Below, piece by piece: positions 1-12,434 of a stretch of DNA of 64,000 nt. The notes under the pieces are model-generated. The model was not told the DNA's origin and did not search any database. It was given only the letters and a program-made list of their open reading frames with translations. Positions within the stretch are counted from its first letter, which is position 1; each line of letters opens with the position of its first letter. Made by a program: the position numbers and the translations under genes. The stretch is from Turritopsis dohrnii (Eukaryota; Cnidaria; Hydrozoa; Anthoathecata; Oceaniidae), in contig BQMF02000174.1 of the NCBI GenBank assembly GCA_027922465.2, positions 1 through 64,000 of the forward strand, read 5' to 3'.

Positions 1-504
1 TTGTGATTCGCAGCTTTTCATAAAATGACACAATCTAACATGACTCCAGTTTCGACACTGCACTTTCGATTTATCAAATCTTTAACGGCAATGACCTGAA
101 TCTCTCTTCTTATTTACATCAGTTAAGTTCAACCATCTTTTATTTTCATTTTCGAATGATTTTCTACACCTGCATTTCCACAATAAACAGCCTTATAGTT
201 ACATAAGGTCAACATGTTATACAGCCACAGTTGATCTACATGCATTGTGTGAGCTGATATCAACTATGTAGAAATTCATGGTGATATTGTACCAAAATTG
301 GGGATTCTTACAAACAATTTGAGTAAGAGTTATGCATTAACTGAAGGCCTTCTTTAATGGAATAACCACATCCTTCTTCGATATTGGTGACATAGTTGCA
401 TATTGTAATCTTTCAGCATTATCAAGATTATCGTTAGGAACAATCGCGTATGATGAATGGACACTGTGAACTTTTCATCAGTTTTTCAACTTCATTCGAC
501 TCCA

Positions 505-2974
505 TTATCTCCGCCGAAGGTGTGACGAAGAGCTGTATCGATTCGAACGCACCACAGAGTATCCATAACGATCCTCGTCTACAACAATTCGTCGATATTC
601 ATGAAATTCACGATCCTCACTGCAAAAAATACAGATAGGTTTTCCTTTCAGAAAGAAATAAGTTAGGAGAACTTCATCTTCATTCACTTCACCTATTCAA
701 ATGATAAAAACGTTATTTTGTGTTAAACGTTATGAGTGCTATTGTACTCATGGTGAATGAAAAGAAATTAAGTCGTTTTTGAAAAATGCTGGTCAGATGG
801 TATCGAAACACGTCCAGAAACACGTGTGATCAGCATTCTGTGCTAGATAAAAATTATGAAAAATAAATCTCTCACGAAGTCAAATCTACACTATTTGCTA
901 CGGGAGAATCACTTCAGTTGATTGAAAAGAAACATAAAATACTACGTTGATGCATACCAGCATTCACAGAGGAAAGAACAACAATACATCAGTACTGAGC
1001 AAGTTATCAATGACAGCAAAAACCACTTCAGAACTGTAACAACAGAAATCTGAAAGAAAAACATAGAGAAAAATCTTTGATAGAGGTAGCAAAAGTTTTC
1101 ACAATTCCTCGTCATTATTAGATAAGCTGTCAAAGAATGCAAAGTGAAAAGTTTATTGCAGAAAAAGAAAAACAATTCATAAGAAATTTCCAGTTTCCTG
1201 TTTGTTTCTTTAGGCGACTTTCTAGAAGGTTGTGATTGTAAGATCTGCTTGAACAGTTTTGAACAGTAGTTCCTTTATGTGGAGTTGTTAAAGAAATAAA
1301 ATGTATATTACATCTTCGAAGGGCTCATAAAATCTTTCACATGTCAATGTTGCACAAAGAGATTCTGTAATTGCATCTAAAAACATCACATTGAATAGAT
1401 GTAACAAAACCAGATTTTTTTCTTCACGATATCTTACATTGAAATAATGGGAAGTATACTGGTGAAGAATCATTTACCATAAACATGGTGTCGCATCAGT
1501 GACGGTAAACAAAGATTCATGAGTTTCTATAATAATAAAGTTAAAACAACAATCAGATGAAAAGCGACATCATCCATGAAAAGTTTGTTGTTGGCTGGCG
1601 AAAAAACTATTGCTAAAAACAAACAATTTCAGAGTGTTAAACATGGGAATGTTTCCCCAAATTTTTAGGAAATTTTAAGCAGTGATCTGATGCTAAATTG
1701 AATTCAAACGCTTAGTTCAATAGTTGAGCATCTTGCTAGGTTTCCACGTCACTTACTTTCCGTTCTTTTTCATCTGTTTTTTATTCTTCCCCCACCCACT
1801 CCTTTTACCTAACATTTTTAAGTTGTGTGTTCTATTAATAAAGGCACTGATGAATCTCCGGACCATGTGTAGAAGGATGAAGTTTCATTTGACAAGTACA
1901 TAGTAAAAGCGATTCTGATTGATTTCATTAATTTCTTGAAAATGAAATGCCCTTACCTCGCATTTTCTTTGCAGTTTTCTAACGTCTTTGACAACCCATG
2001 CCCCAAAATCAGAGGGAATGACAGGATATTTTTCATGCAAGTCACAACGAAATATGTCACAGTATTTATCCAAACACACTGTTTCTCGGTTCTAAACAAA
2101 AATGATAAAATAGACATGATTTCTGGTGTCAACAAATAAATTTCAAAAAATGAAACATACATAGTACAAACATAGACACAGTACACTTCAAATTGTCTGT
2201 TGATTTTTTTATTTTATCACTTATCACTTTTATATCCTTACTGCATTTTGTTGGGTATCAAAATCAATTCTAACTCATGGTCATACAATATCATTTTCAT
2301 TATAACTTCCACATTCCACAGACATGGATTCAAGCTTTTGTCGAAACCTAATACAGTTTTTTTTATGTAAGCAACACGTTGTTTATAAGAAACTCTAGTA
2401 AATTTTCTCAAAAAGTTAAGCAACAGTACCAAAATGTTAGAGAAAAATTAGCAACATGAAATTCGGAAATGATGCAGCACTTGCATACCTACAGCACAGC
2501 TTTTAAAATTAATACACTAGGTTGTTACACTACTGTAAGTTGTAGTACTAGGCTGTGTGCTCCATGTGAAGAGTTGAATGTTCCAGACTTTTATACTTAG
2601 ATGCCTTAATTAAACAACTAAAAGGTACACAAAGGTTTTCAAAACGAGGCATATACATATTTTCAATTTATGCTTAGCAACGAATTAAGCAACACTACTA
2701 CTAAAAAATGGTCATTTTTTAAAAGCAACGTGTACAACTCCTATGGAACTTACAAGACATCTACCTGTACATAATTTTCATTGTGTTTTCGTTCCATATT
2801 GGGCATGAAATATTCTTCTGTATAAAACTGTTTACCACAGTAATCACATTTCCAGTTTGATGATGGTAATTTGATTTTTTTCAGTTCAATATCTTGAAAT
2901 AGATTTCGATCAATTTTGAAAGGGCATTTAGGCGGTACTTCCACAGAAAACTTTTGATAAACTGGATAGAAATC
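505..2974 (-). CDS. C2H2 zinc-finger protein with C-terminal membrane anchor (3' six exons, 5' end not found)
   Basis: Six minus-strand exons join in phase with GT-AG borders: 2974-2765, 2091-1957, 1526-1478, 1376-1312, 1049-958 and 619-505 (stop at 505). Together they give 221 residues. The first exon has a zinc-finger-like motif, WKCDYCGKQF followed by MERKH, in which the usual first His is replaced by Asn. The next exons are Cys-rich (VCLDKYCDIFRCD, KLMNLCLP, SLCATLTCERF). Then comes a hydrophobic segment (ISVVTVLKWFLLSLITCSVL), a run of juxtamembrane cysteines that could be palmitoylated, and a polar Arg/Ser-rich tail of about 37 residues. I infer a single-pass membrane protein with a Cys-rich extramembrane domain. 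The combination reminds me of a widespread uncharacterised eukaryotic family, but I cannot name it. An upstream exon ending at 3432 (...FKRQTEL, donor GTATGTG) joins in phase but lacks a clear acceptor or ATG. If the 958 donor is not used, the protein ends at the stop at 942. Confidence 0.6.
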
Positions 2975-3986
2975 CTAAAAATATGACAAGAAAAAATTTC
3001 ATAAGATTTAATCATAATTAGGAAAAGATTATAAGTAGCAATGCTGTTTTCTTGTGCACATAAATATGCAGGATTCTTTATGTGATCATGGAAGAATATA
3101 CAAGCAAATAGATCATTGAAGAAGAAATTTCTAAGTAAAAGAAGCATAATCACATGAAAAAGGAAATAAATGTCTAACTGTGGCAGATCCATTTAAGATA
3201 AAGTAGGCAACATAAATTTCAATAATAAAACTGGAAAAGAAGTGTTTTTATTTATTCATCTACTATTATTATTAAACCTAATAACAAAAAAATCATGGGA
3301 TTACTATACTTATATACAGGTAACCAAAAATATAAGCAATAAGTCATAATTGCACTTTCATCTGGTCAATAAAGAAGGTTCCCTACAGAACTCTAATACA
3401 AGCAACAACAACAAAAATTAAATTCACATACCAATTCTGTCTGTCGCTTAAAAACATCACATTCGACATTTTAAAAGTTCAACATTCAAGCCATTAAAGT
3501 TTCTCTTTAAAATTTTATATACATTAGTAGGATCATGAACTCAAATTAAATGAATGTCAATAACTTCACACTCGAAACGTTCATAAAGGCAGTATTGGGA
3601 AATAAAAACAAAATATGAGTACATACTATACATTTTAGAGACACACTTTAGTTTCCAATTGAAAAATAAATCAATGAAAGAAGAATGCTGTGGTCAACCT
3701 TAGCAAACAAGTATTCCTACCAACAAAGTAAACATCTTTTAAAAACAAACATGCATGTAAAAAACAACAGCAGTCTTAAATTCTTAAAAAACACAAAAGA
3801 AACATTCACAGGATAAACATAGGAAATAGGATATCAAAATGACAAGATAGCAGGAATTTTGTCTCCATTGGAGGCCTTATGAGTTAAAAAGAGAAACGTA
3901 TACTTGTGCACGTAAGTCTGTCAATATTACACACTTATTTATTACGAAACATTCCAGGCTGCCACAGAGAAGGGGTGTACACAACT
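2975..3986. other. AT-rich intergenic or intronic stretch
   Basis: No long reading frame with coding character is seen here. The only candidate is the short exon-like piece around 3432-3467 on the minus strand, which would join in phase with the zinc-finger exon at 2974. The rest is AT-rich sequence that probably belongs to the 5' intron of that gene and the 3' flank of the multi-pass receptor gene. Confidence 0.4.
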
Positions 3987-6900
3987 TCAGTCTCTTTTTT
4001 TACGAAACAAGAAAACAAAAAACGTTATGAATCCTTTAAAAAGCATAAACACTAAAATCAAAAGAAACATAATAATTAGAATGGACAACACAATATCCTC
4101 TAACCATGATGCAAAAATCCTCCCGATCAATTCAATCTCTGGTAAACCAGACAAGTCCATCATATAATCAAACGACCAAAACATATTAGTTCCATTAAAG
4201 AACAGGAGTAGTGATAAAACAATCAGCTCCAGTGAATTGATCCATTTTGTTTGATATGGTAAAACATGTGCACTGTGCAACCAGAAAACAATCAATATTG
4301 GAAACATAACAAATAACTTTTGTATTGGATTAATGAAAAATGTCGAAACTGCCGATACTATTAAACGTCGAATGATGATAACCAATTCCCAGTGGTGATT
4401 GCTGGATGATCCAGTGTGGTAACTAGAGCGGTAAGGACCTTGCAAATTATCAAGAACAACTTCACTTTCGTGACAAACAAAGTTTTCATCAGCATCAGAC
4501 CTCTTTGAATATTTCATCTTTACATACCAAAATAAACAAAGAGGTGAAAATACCAAACAGGTGCAGAACTGTTGTACATTGATTTCACCTTCTTTAAGCA
4601 TGATTGTGGACAGATGTAGAACAAGAGCAAATGGTACGATCCATATAGTTACAAACGCGATAGTTACATACTGCAAAGGTGTGTAGCAAATAACAGCTCC
4701 ATCAGTGTAAAGGACTGACTTGTCCCCTATCTGAACACAATTAAGAAGTCGAAAGGAAGCACTTGATATTGCAGTATAATTAAGCAAAATCAGCTGTATA
4801 AAACACACTTTTATTCGTAATTGATATGAGGTTACTTTATTTTTAAGGGTACTATAGTGGTTCGATTCTGTTTGACTTTCTTTATTTGTTATCCATAACA
4901 TGATGACTTTGATTACAGTAAAATAGATGAAAACAATGCAAAACATCATGATGATTAACCCCAATGTGACAACTTCCTTCGTTGAAGCAGTGAAGTGTTT
5001 CAGTGGACAAAGTTTGGAAAAGTTTGCTGTGAATATATGAAAGTTAAAAGTTGCTGAAATTATTTCTAGAAGGTTGTGCAACAATCCAATGTTTATTTTA
5101 TCAACAGAACTGACTTGTAATAGAAATTCCACTTTATAAAAGAAGAACAAAACTACTCTTACTCCACCAATGGAAGATTTATGATCTTGGTCTGCATTTG
5201 AGTGGGAAACAACTCTGTGATATATCATAGGCTCCGAGTCCAAGTCATAATTTGTAGGTTGGATATCATCACTACTGATGTTAATGCCACCGTTTTCTTT
5301 GCAAGAATGAAAGTGGTTAACATTCAGAAATGAAAAACAGTTTAGAAACAGTGTTTTGGTAAAAGCAGATATTTCTTGAAAATATGCAACCATGGCAGTG
5401 TACAGAATGGCATAGAAGACAGCAACTATCCAAAACAATGATATAGCACAACCATTATCTTTCATACAGTTCTGTCCAAAATAATTTAAAACATAACCCT
5501 TCTGACATGCACCACATAGCGGTCCCTCACGAAAATAGTTGCATGTATTATGAAATTTACATTTGTTTGATTTTGAACTGCAACAGTATGATGCTGGACA
5601 AGGTAAAAACCTCAATTCATGCATGAATTTTCTGTAACCCCAAAAGTTGTCTCGGCTGATTATGTTGTTTGCACAATTTCCACCTGCAGGACATGGATAA
5701 CATTTAGCATCTTGGACCTTCAAATCAGTTTGCATGGGAGCACTAGAGCGTATCTTGAATGAACCTCTTTCAAGGCTGTAACTTCCTTTGTCACACCTTT
5801 GACAGTCTACGGATGTTATAGAAGAATATTTATTGAATTTAGCCAATGCATAAAGAACATTATAGCCAACAGGACAATTGATTGTTAGTCTGGTGGCAGA
5901 GAAAATGTGAGCAGGATTTTGAAAATTTAGAACATTAACATCAGGACTGTTCTTCCTTACTGAATCAAGAGTAAGGAAACTGTCAAGAACTTCTATATCT
6001 CCAAGTACAGTTACAAAGCCTCCAGTTGATCTGGAAGTACTTTTCATAAAGATTCCCGACAAAACTAAAATCTCCTCTATGGTATTGTTCATGAAGTAGA
6101 TTGCACCACCCGAATAGAAGGCATGATTGTAAGTGAAATTTGAAAATGCTATATATAATGGTCCATTAGAAAATATAGCACCACCATAGTTCGCTGAGTT
6201 ATTGTAAAAATGACAATCTGATATGTGTACATATTGATTTCTGCCAAGATACAACGAACCACCTTTGTAAGGAACCGTGTTATTAGAGAAGCTTGACTTT
6301 TCAATTTTTATTGTTCCTGAATTTGAAATACTTATTGATGTCTGCAAAAAAGTTGAAGACTGAATCTTCAATGATTGTAATCTTGAAAAATACAGTTTTT
6401 CTGGTGGAATATTGAGAAATCTTGAAGACTGAACTGTCACATCCAAGCATCCTTTCAAAACAAAAGAGAGCAAATTACTGAAAATACAATCTATCACAAC
6501 AACGCTAACTGTTTGCATGCAGGGTATTTTCAAGAACTGATTTGCTACAAGTGTATCACCACTGAAAAAGGATCTTTCAAATACTAAGCTTCCAGAAATT
6601 GTCATCAGAAAAATTGCTGATTCATCAAATGTCGAATTTTTGACATGAAGGTTTACAGGTTTGTCAAATGTGGCAGCTTGGAAAACATTTTTTGTGAAAT
6701 TATAGAATGAACAGCATTCTATAGTTACAGGAAAACTATCGATTGTAAACAAACTTTCTTTGATGCTTACAAACTTTATATATGAAATGTTAAAACTGTC
6801 AGCTGGATTTGTCACTTTTACTGAGCCTTGAACATAAACCACAGGAGGATTTCGACTTCTGCAAACAGCATTGAGAGCCACTGATTTATTTAAAGTTAAA

Positions 6901-8565
6901 TCATTAATAAAGTAAGGCTCATTACTGTTGACGTTATCAAACTTGATGATATCACCAGAATTGACTAGCGTAGTTGCATACCCAAAGGAACCACAAGGTG
7001 CAAAGACATCACCACAGTCTAAAGCATCAGTACCATTGTAAGCTGATATGACAATTATATGACAATCTAAGGGTAAAGAAAAACAAAGCAAAACTCAATC
7101 AGTATTTTAATACCATATCTGCAAAGTTACCAGCCAGAATTTTGGATCTTTCTGCTGGTAGTTTGGGCAAGAACAAGGAGGAGAACTAAATATAGTAGCA
7201 GCATATTTCAATATACCTTAATTCCATTAATTTTTACGCACTTAGATGTGCAAAATTAAAGGGTGGGTGAAACAGTAAAATTGCTGTAAAAAAATCTTAT
7301 TCAGACTTTGTAGCTTTCCATGAGGTCTGAAGTAAATGGGTAAGAGAGAATGATAACCATTATGTCAAAAAATGTTTATGAGAGACATTGATGATACATA
7401 AAATCACTGAATCATCGATAATAATGTCTTGTATTTCCGGTAAAACTTGTGTTTTACTGATATCCTGGGTTTCTGGTATCACTTGGGTTAGTGTTTCTAG
7501 TACAACTTATTTAGAAGAGACTTGAAGATGAAATTAAAGGAAGCAATTATAAACAGGTTGGAAAAGGAAACAATGTACTGTTTGGAATGAGCTTAAGCCG
7601 ATGATACACAAGTCGATTAGTTGCTTTCGATTTGTAGAATTCTACAAATCGCTGCATGTATCATGAACAAATCGTATGTTGTGAGCATGATTCTACAAGT
7701 TGCTTTCGACTAAAAACCTGTTGGAATTCTGCGATTAATCGCAGCTTTTTAAACCAATCAAAAATCTTCTTTTTTTAAACAGAAAATGTGCACATGAAAA
7801 CTTCTAGATTAAAATGATATGTTTATAAAAATCTTAACAAACATTAAGGTAGGGTGGGATGGAATCGCGCATGACCGTATTTTGCTTTGTGTGAGCCACT
7901 TCAACACGACGCAACAAAGCATTGATCTCACAAGGGACCATCCTCAAAAAGTTAAAATAGTCAGCTTCCTCTTCCAGTCGAAATTCACACAGAAGTGTGT
8001 TGTAAACCCCAAAGTGCTTTCTTTTTTCAGCCAAGATTTTGTCCATACTTTATTTTTACGTTTCTTTTTTTCTTGGCAAGCCACAATGATAATAGCAGCA
8101 GCTGCAACCTCTTCTTCACTGTCTGAATACATGATGTAGAAAGAAAAAATCGCTTGCGTGTATCACCTTTTTAATATGCACAACATAAGTACGACTCAGT
8201 CGAAAGCCACTAATCGACTCGTGTATCATCGGCTTTAGATGACTATTTTGGTTCTTTTGGGGCAAAAAAAGAAAGTGATAGCTTTTATTGCACATTGATT
8301 ACTGATTACTGAATCAAAAAGTATAAGGAAATCAATATTTTAATAATGTGTTTTCCAATGCTAAAAGAAATGGCAATTTGTTGGTTATTGTCAATATAAT
8401 TTGTCAGGTAAGAGTCAAGTAAATTCACCTTTCATGTACACTTTTGCTGCCAGAGGAAAAAGGAGAAAGAGAGTGTGAACAAACTAAGATGAAATTCTTA
8501 CCTTTTCTTGTTAGCAGCAAAAAGAATAACAAAATGACAAAAATGAAAGTTATTTGCTTCCACAT
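3987..8565 (-). CDS. Pmp-like beta-helix, Cys-rich, multi-pass membrane protein (receptor-like)
   Basis: Two exons: 8565-8502 starts MWKQITFIFVILLFFLLL, a clear signal peptide, and ends in donor GTAAGAAT; 7066-3987 follows acceptor CCCTTAG. Phase 1 is kept and the product is about 1047 residues. Residues about 30-400 hold beta-helix repeats of the polymorphic-outer-membrane-protein kind (GGSLYLG, NNSANYGGAIF, YSGGAIYF). Residues about 415-555 form a Cys-rich region (CDKGSYSL, CYPCPAGGNCANN, NFWGY, CPASYCC, GPLCGACQKGY). About nine or more hydrophobic segments follow from residue 556 to the C-terminus, which ends FLFRKKRD. The same architecture occurs in large families in sponges, cnidarians and molluscs. 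No ligand or pathway is established that I know of, so a cell-surface receptor or sensor role is inference. The N-terminal ATG chosen by the long open frame (7091) lies in the intron and is not the true start. Confidence 0.82.
7596..8234 (-). mobile_element. Non-autonomous PIF/Harbinger element inside the receptor-gene intron
   Basis: Inverted ends start AGCCGATGATACAC and match over about 35 bp with two mismatches. They are flanked by direct TTA repeats (7593-7595 and 8235-8237), the target size of PIF/Harbinger. The minus strand keeps the N-terminal part of a HARBI1-like transposase. An acidic/Ser start (MYSDSEEEVAAAAIIIVA) is followed by a Lys-rich stretch and WTKSWL; after a one-base frameshift near 8010-8025 come YNTLLCEFRLEEEADYFNFL and NTVMRDSIPP. 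The catalytic DDE part is missing, so the element is an internal deletion derivative that must have moved with a transposase made elsewhere. It lies wholly in the intron (7067-8501) and does not touch the coding exons. Confidence 0.85.
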
Positions 8566-9140
8566 CCGGTACGTTGATTTTAACTAGTCTTATCTGACTA
8601 ACCTTGAAAGCCCTTCAGTAATGATATGATAACCATGATGTTGATTTGTTTTCATTTTCAAAAGCAATTGAAAAATGATGAGTAATTCAAACAAAAGTTT
8701 GATTTTATTAGAAAGTGAAAGAAAAACAGAAGTACAAAACAGATTTTTATTAAAATTGATGTTGCGTTACATTCAAACAAATTAGAAAAACAAACATCTG
8801 TGTAATACATACTTTACTTAAAATTTACTTACAAAAAATAAAATCGACTCACATCTACTTTACAGGGAATAGAAATCATAACACAAAAAATAAATAAACT
8901 GGTATATGAAATAAAAAGATATATTATATATTTTTACTTTAGCACTGACAATGAACAGTGATTCAAATAAAAATGTACAGGAAGAAGGCAATTCTATTTA
9001 AGGAGATATACCTTAGATAATATGTGGTACACAAGAGAAGAACGAGGCATCGAGCAATTGTTTTTGTTCAGTTTTGGTTGAATTAATTTTGACAACATCA
9101 GCTTCTTTCTCAGGTCATTTTTCTGCAAATAAAAAACATG
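8566..9140. other. AT-rich 5' flank of the receptor gene
   Basis: This lies upstream of the minus-strand receptor gene start at 8565. It is AT-rich and I see no reading frame or repeat in it. It should contain the promoter of that gene, but I cannot point to a convincing core element. Confidence 0.3.
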
Positions 9141-9144
9141 AAAA

Positions 9145-9438
9145 TGAATTCAAAAGCAGCAACGGTAATGTGTTTGGCTGGCACACCAGAGGCTTGGGGT
9201 TCGAGTCCCCCTTTGGACTCAAACACAAATTCTACTGGCTATGTCCGCAGTGGTACTGCTACTAGCCCATATGAAGCCTTGTTTCGAGGTCAACAGCTCT
9301 AGGTGAGGGATAAGTTAGAAATTGGTGCCAAATTGTGATGAATTTCAACTGGAGTGGGAAAGTAACCCCTCCCCTCGAAATACCCATAGGCCAGTCAGAA
9401 TATGGGCTTCAGAGGGGCGAACTACAATAAAAAAAACC
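9145..9438 (+). repeat. tRNA-derived SINE-like repeat
   Basis: A perfect RNA polymerase III B box, GGTTCGAGTCC, lies at 9198-9208, with a weaker A-box-like region upstream. A unique GC-richer body follows, ending in an A-rich tail (about 9426-9436). The overall plan is that of a tRNA-derived SINE. The upstream part does not fold into a proper tRNA, so this is not called as a tRNA gene. Confidence 0.5.
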
Positions 9439-9507
9439 CGAAGTGAATGGCTATTCCACATATCTGAAAATATTTAAGAAATGATATTCCATTTCTAAGC
9501 TACCAGA

Positions 9508-10110
9508 GCAGCCTTTCTAATTCGTGTCGGCATTCTCTCTGCAAATGCCAATGTAAATGTCGACGTATAAGTTACATCGGCAATATTTTTGCAAACGTAA
9601 ATAATTTTTAACCAAACTGAAAACTGTTAAATAATTTCTTTGGGCAATTCTGGGTTCGCGTTCCACAACTTGTCTTCCATCTTATTTTAGGCAGTATGAC
9701 TAACACGGAATGAGTATAAAGCGTGATTTACGTGAGAGTATGGAAACTTGTGTCTACTCTATAGACAGACAATCTTATCGTCTGTTTAGAAATCGAATTG
9801 GGAAAAATTGGCGCGCTGGAAAGAAAGGAAGAAACTTTGAGATTATTTCTTTGATAGAATTTCAATGGAAATTTACATAGTATATTCAGACATGATTTTC
9901 AAAACAGAATAAGTTAGATTTAGTGGACTATTGATTAATATAAAAAACCCATTCATTTTCCCAGGTCGGCACAGTTTTGCTACTTTTCGCGAATTGAAAG
10001 GATTTCAAATTGCCGACGTAAATTCTACTTTTGCCGATGTATAATGGATTTTACGTGTTTTGCGTCGGCAATTTTTTCCGAGGTAAACGAATCCGAATTA
10101 GAAAGGCTGC
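9508..10110. mobile_element. TIR element (MITE), 17-bp termini GCAGCCTTTCTAATTCG
   Basis: The sequence begins GCAGCCTTTCTAATTCG and ends with its exact reverse complement. Inside are several copies of a GCCGACGT/ACGTCGGC-type word. No coding frame is present. I see no clean target duplication, so the superfamily is left open. Confidence 0.6.
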
Positions 10111-10735
10111 AGGATAGGGTACACATAAGAATATAATATTAGCAAATTACATACAACTTCAAAAAAATTAAACAAAATGAAACAGGAAAGGATTCACTAC
10201 CGAAAGCATTTTTTATCTCTAAATTTAACTGAAGCAAAAGTGTCTATCTTCAAGTCTAATAATTTTATTGGTTACCAAATAAATTTAAGTTTCGAAAAGT
10301 TTAGAAAAATTAGAAAAATACTTTATTTGAATTTATTTGAAACACACCAGATAATAAATAATAGACATACCTTTCTTGTTGATACAATCATATAAATCAA
10401 ACCAAAATATAGCAGAGCTCTCTCAAGAAGCATTTCATGCTCAAAAATATTTGACACAATGTTATATTGACTATTTCTTCTGTTTTTCAACTTTCTCTGA
10501 AAAATAAAACAACATGCAAAACAATATAAGAATATATAAGAATCAAATAAACAAAAACATTTTTTTAAAACGTTTTCATTAAGAAGTAGTAATTATAAAT
10601 AAGAATTTGTTCTCCGGATACAACAATATACAAAATGAATAGAGTTAAGAAATAGGCAAACAAGGGGAAAATCTTAAAAGTCATTGAGACTCAAAAAAGG
10701 TGAATATAATAGCCATTAGTTTAGGTTGAAATAAG
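10111..10735. other. No gene seen
   Basis: AT-rich sequence. A 72-codon open frame at 10177-10395 has the base composition of the background and no recognisable motif, so I do not call it a gene. Confidence 0.3.
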
Positions 10736-10739
10736 GCAT

Positions 10740-11028
10740 CACTACACATAGCTCACTTGGTAAGACGGTTGACTTGTAAAACAAGGGTGACAGTTGGTAG
10801 TGGTTCAAATCCTGGCACTGTAGAATGCTAATGTGATATGAAAAAGTAACATATGCAACGAAAGGTATAATGAGATATATATGTGCATGATGTGATGTAA
10901 TGAACAAGTGCCTCAAATAACATAAAAAAAACCACAATCACCTATCAGTCTAGTATGTGCAAGTTCTCTGCCATAAAATCTGAGGTATACATTCCTGGTG
11001 GAGGCCCACATCAGTGAATAACACTGCC

Positions 11029-11061
<33 letters not shown>

Positions 11062-11110
11062 ATCCGGCCTCGTTAAAATAAATTCAAAAAAAAAAAACCA
11101 AAAAAAAACC
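10740..11110 (+). repeat. tRNA-derived SINE with poly-C tract and A-rich tail
   Basis: The head resembles a tRNA. An A-box-like TAGCTCACTTGG is at 10749, a putative anticodon arm with TGT (threonine-like) follows, and a perfect B box GGTTCAAATCC is at 10802-10812. The body ends with a pure run of 30 cytosines (11032-11061), then CATCCGGCCTCG and an A-rich tail. The acceptor stem does not close, so this is a SINE and not a functional tRNA gene. Confidence 0.6.
11032..11061. repeat. Homopolymer tract of 30 C
   Basis: Thirty uninterrupted C residues in a strongly AT-rich context, inside the 3' part of the SINE. The exact length is unreliable in any sequencing technology. Confidence 0.9.
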
Positions 11111-12240
11111 TGAAACAGAGAAAACAAACAAGCAAATAAACAAGGAAACCAAAATAAATTATTATATTAAAATCACATGTTAAAAAATTCCACTTAACCA
11201 AAGCTTTTCGTAAGACACAGGCTTACATTATCAAGTTAGATGAATTTTTTAACATGTGTTTTTAATATAATAATTATTCACTGGCTGTTATTTTCTACAA
11301 AATAAATTAGTGTCAGCAAATAAAGAGAGAAAAGATGGGATGCGAAATTCAATAAACAACACAAGTCTTAAAACTCTTTTCTAGAGAGTCACAATACAAT
11401 GAAATAATAGAGATATGAGTCTACAGTTCCAAGGGTATAACACAAGATATTTTTAACAGAAAAGGAAATTTACCAGATTAAAGAGACATATTGAACAGAA
11501 ATGTTGTAGTGGTATCACTCTCTCACGGAAAAATAGATAGGTTTGGAACACAGTCATTGAGTTGAGTATATGGGTATTGAGTATATGGTTCAAACTGAAA
11601 TTACAATGAAATAAATGAAAAATAAATCTAGTGAAAAACTGAATATAACTGAAAGCAACAGAAAGGAAGAAACAAAACTAAAACCTACAGCTGGCCAAGT
11701 AATCGCTAGTGATATATACGCCATAAAATTGATTTGAAAAAGTTGAGTTATAAAAATTGATTCGAGTGTCATATTTCACATTACTACAACCAAAATGCAC
11801 ACACAAAAAAATGAGAAAAAAGTAGAATTTATAGTGAGATAAACTAAATACCCTAGAGACATAAACTGTGTTTGTCTGTTTTTTTTTAATTGAATAAGAC
11901 AAGAATAGGCCTTACACTTCCGCCAAAAAAACAAAACCACTTCCAGACATTACGCATCCTAATCGACTTTCACCATTGCTGCAGTGAAAACACACCGATT
12001 CACTGCAGTGAATTTCCTAGAAAACGAGGGCTGTTCTTGCTAGAAAACCTATCTCTGACACTTTTTCTGCTGGCATTTTATATATGATGAGGTGATAGAA
12101 AATTATTGGTACATAAAGATGATAGAAATAGACAGATTACCTAGCTACTGCCGTTCGTATTTGATGTCATTTTGACTTTAACTTTTTGTATCGTGGTTCT
12201 ACGATCCTGACTGTACTGTATCTGTACTCTTGACTGTACT
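11111..12240. other. AT-rich stretch without a recognisable gene
   Basis: Several 60-75-codon open frames occur on both strands but none has coding character. There is a local imperfect inverted repeat around 11160-11270 (ATTATATTAAAA...CATGTT against AACATG...TTTAATATAATAAT), which may be the trace of a small foldback element. Confidence 0.3.
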
Positions 12241-12248
12241 ATTGTGCA

Positions 12249-12434
12249 GTGCATGTTTTAGTGTTTAATCAAATGGGGGTAGGATATGCACAACAATATT
12301 ATAGGGAGTATATACAACAAAATGAAGAACTGCATTATCAGGATCTGTCCAAGGTGTCTTTAAAGATACAGCAAAGACGAACGAGAATGGCAGAGCATTG
12401 TTTGACGCACCCGGAATGCATTGGCATTGACTAA
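12249..12434 (+). CDS. Short open frame of unknown function, possibly a transposon exon
   Basis: A 61-codon frame reads MHVLVFNQMGVGYAQQYYRE and continues with a Gln/Glu/Arg-rich polar stretch ending THPECIGID before a stop. The composition looks coding, unlike the AT-rich background. It lies 0.5 kb upstream of a DDE-like transposon remnant on the same strand and may belong to it. I do not recognise the product. Confidence 0.25.
   Translation: MHVLVFNQMGVGYAQQYYREYIQQNEELHYQDLSKVSLKIQQRRTRMAEHCLTHPECIGID

Noticed and set aside
7067..7091. ATG at 7091 as the start of the large receptor protein
   Set aside because: The sequence before 7066 is a good splice acceptor, and an in-phase signal-peptide exon lies at 8502-8565. 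The apparent N-terminus MLCFSLPL is intron.
10740..10815. Possible tRNA-Thr gene
   Set aside because: A and B boxes are present but the acceptor and T stems do not close properly, and a SINE body with a tail follows.
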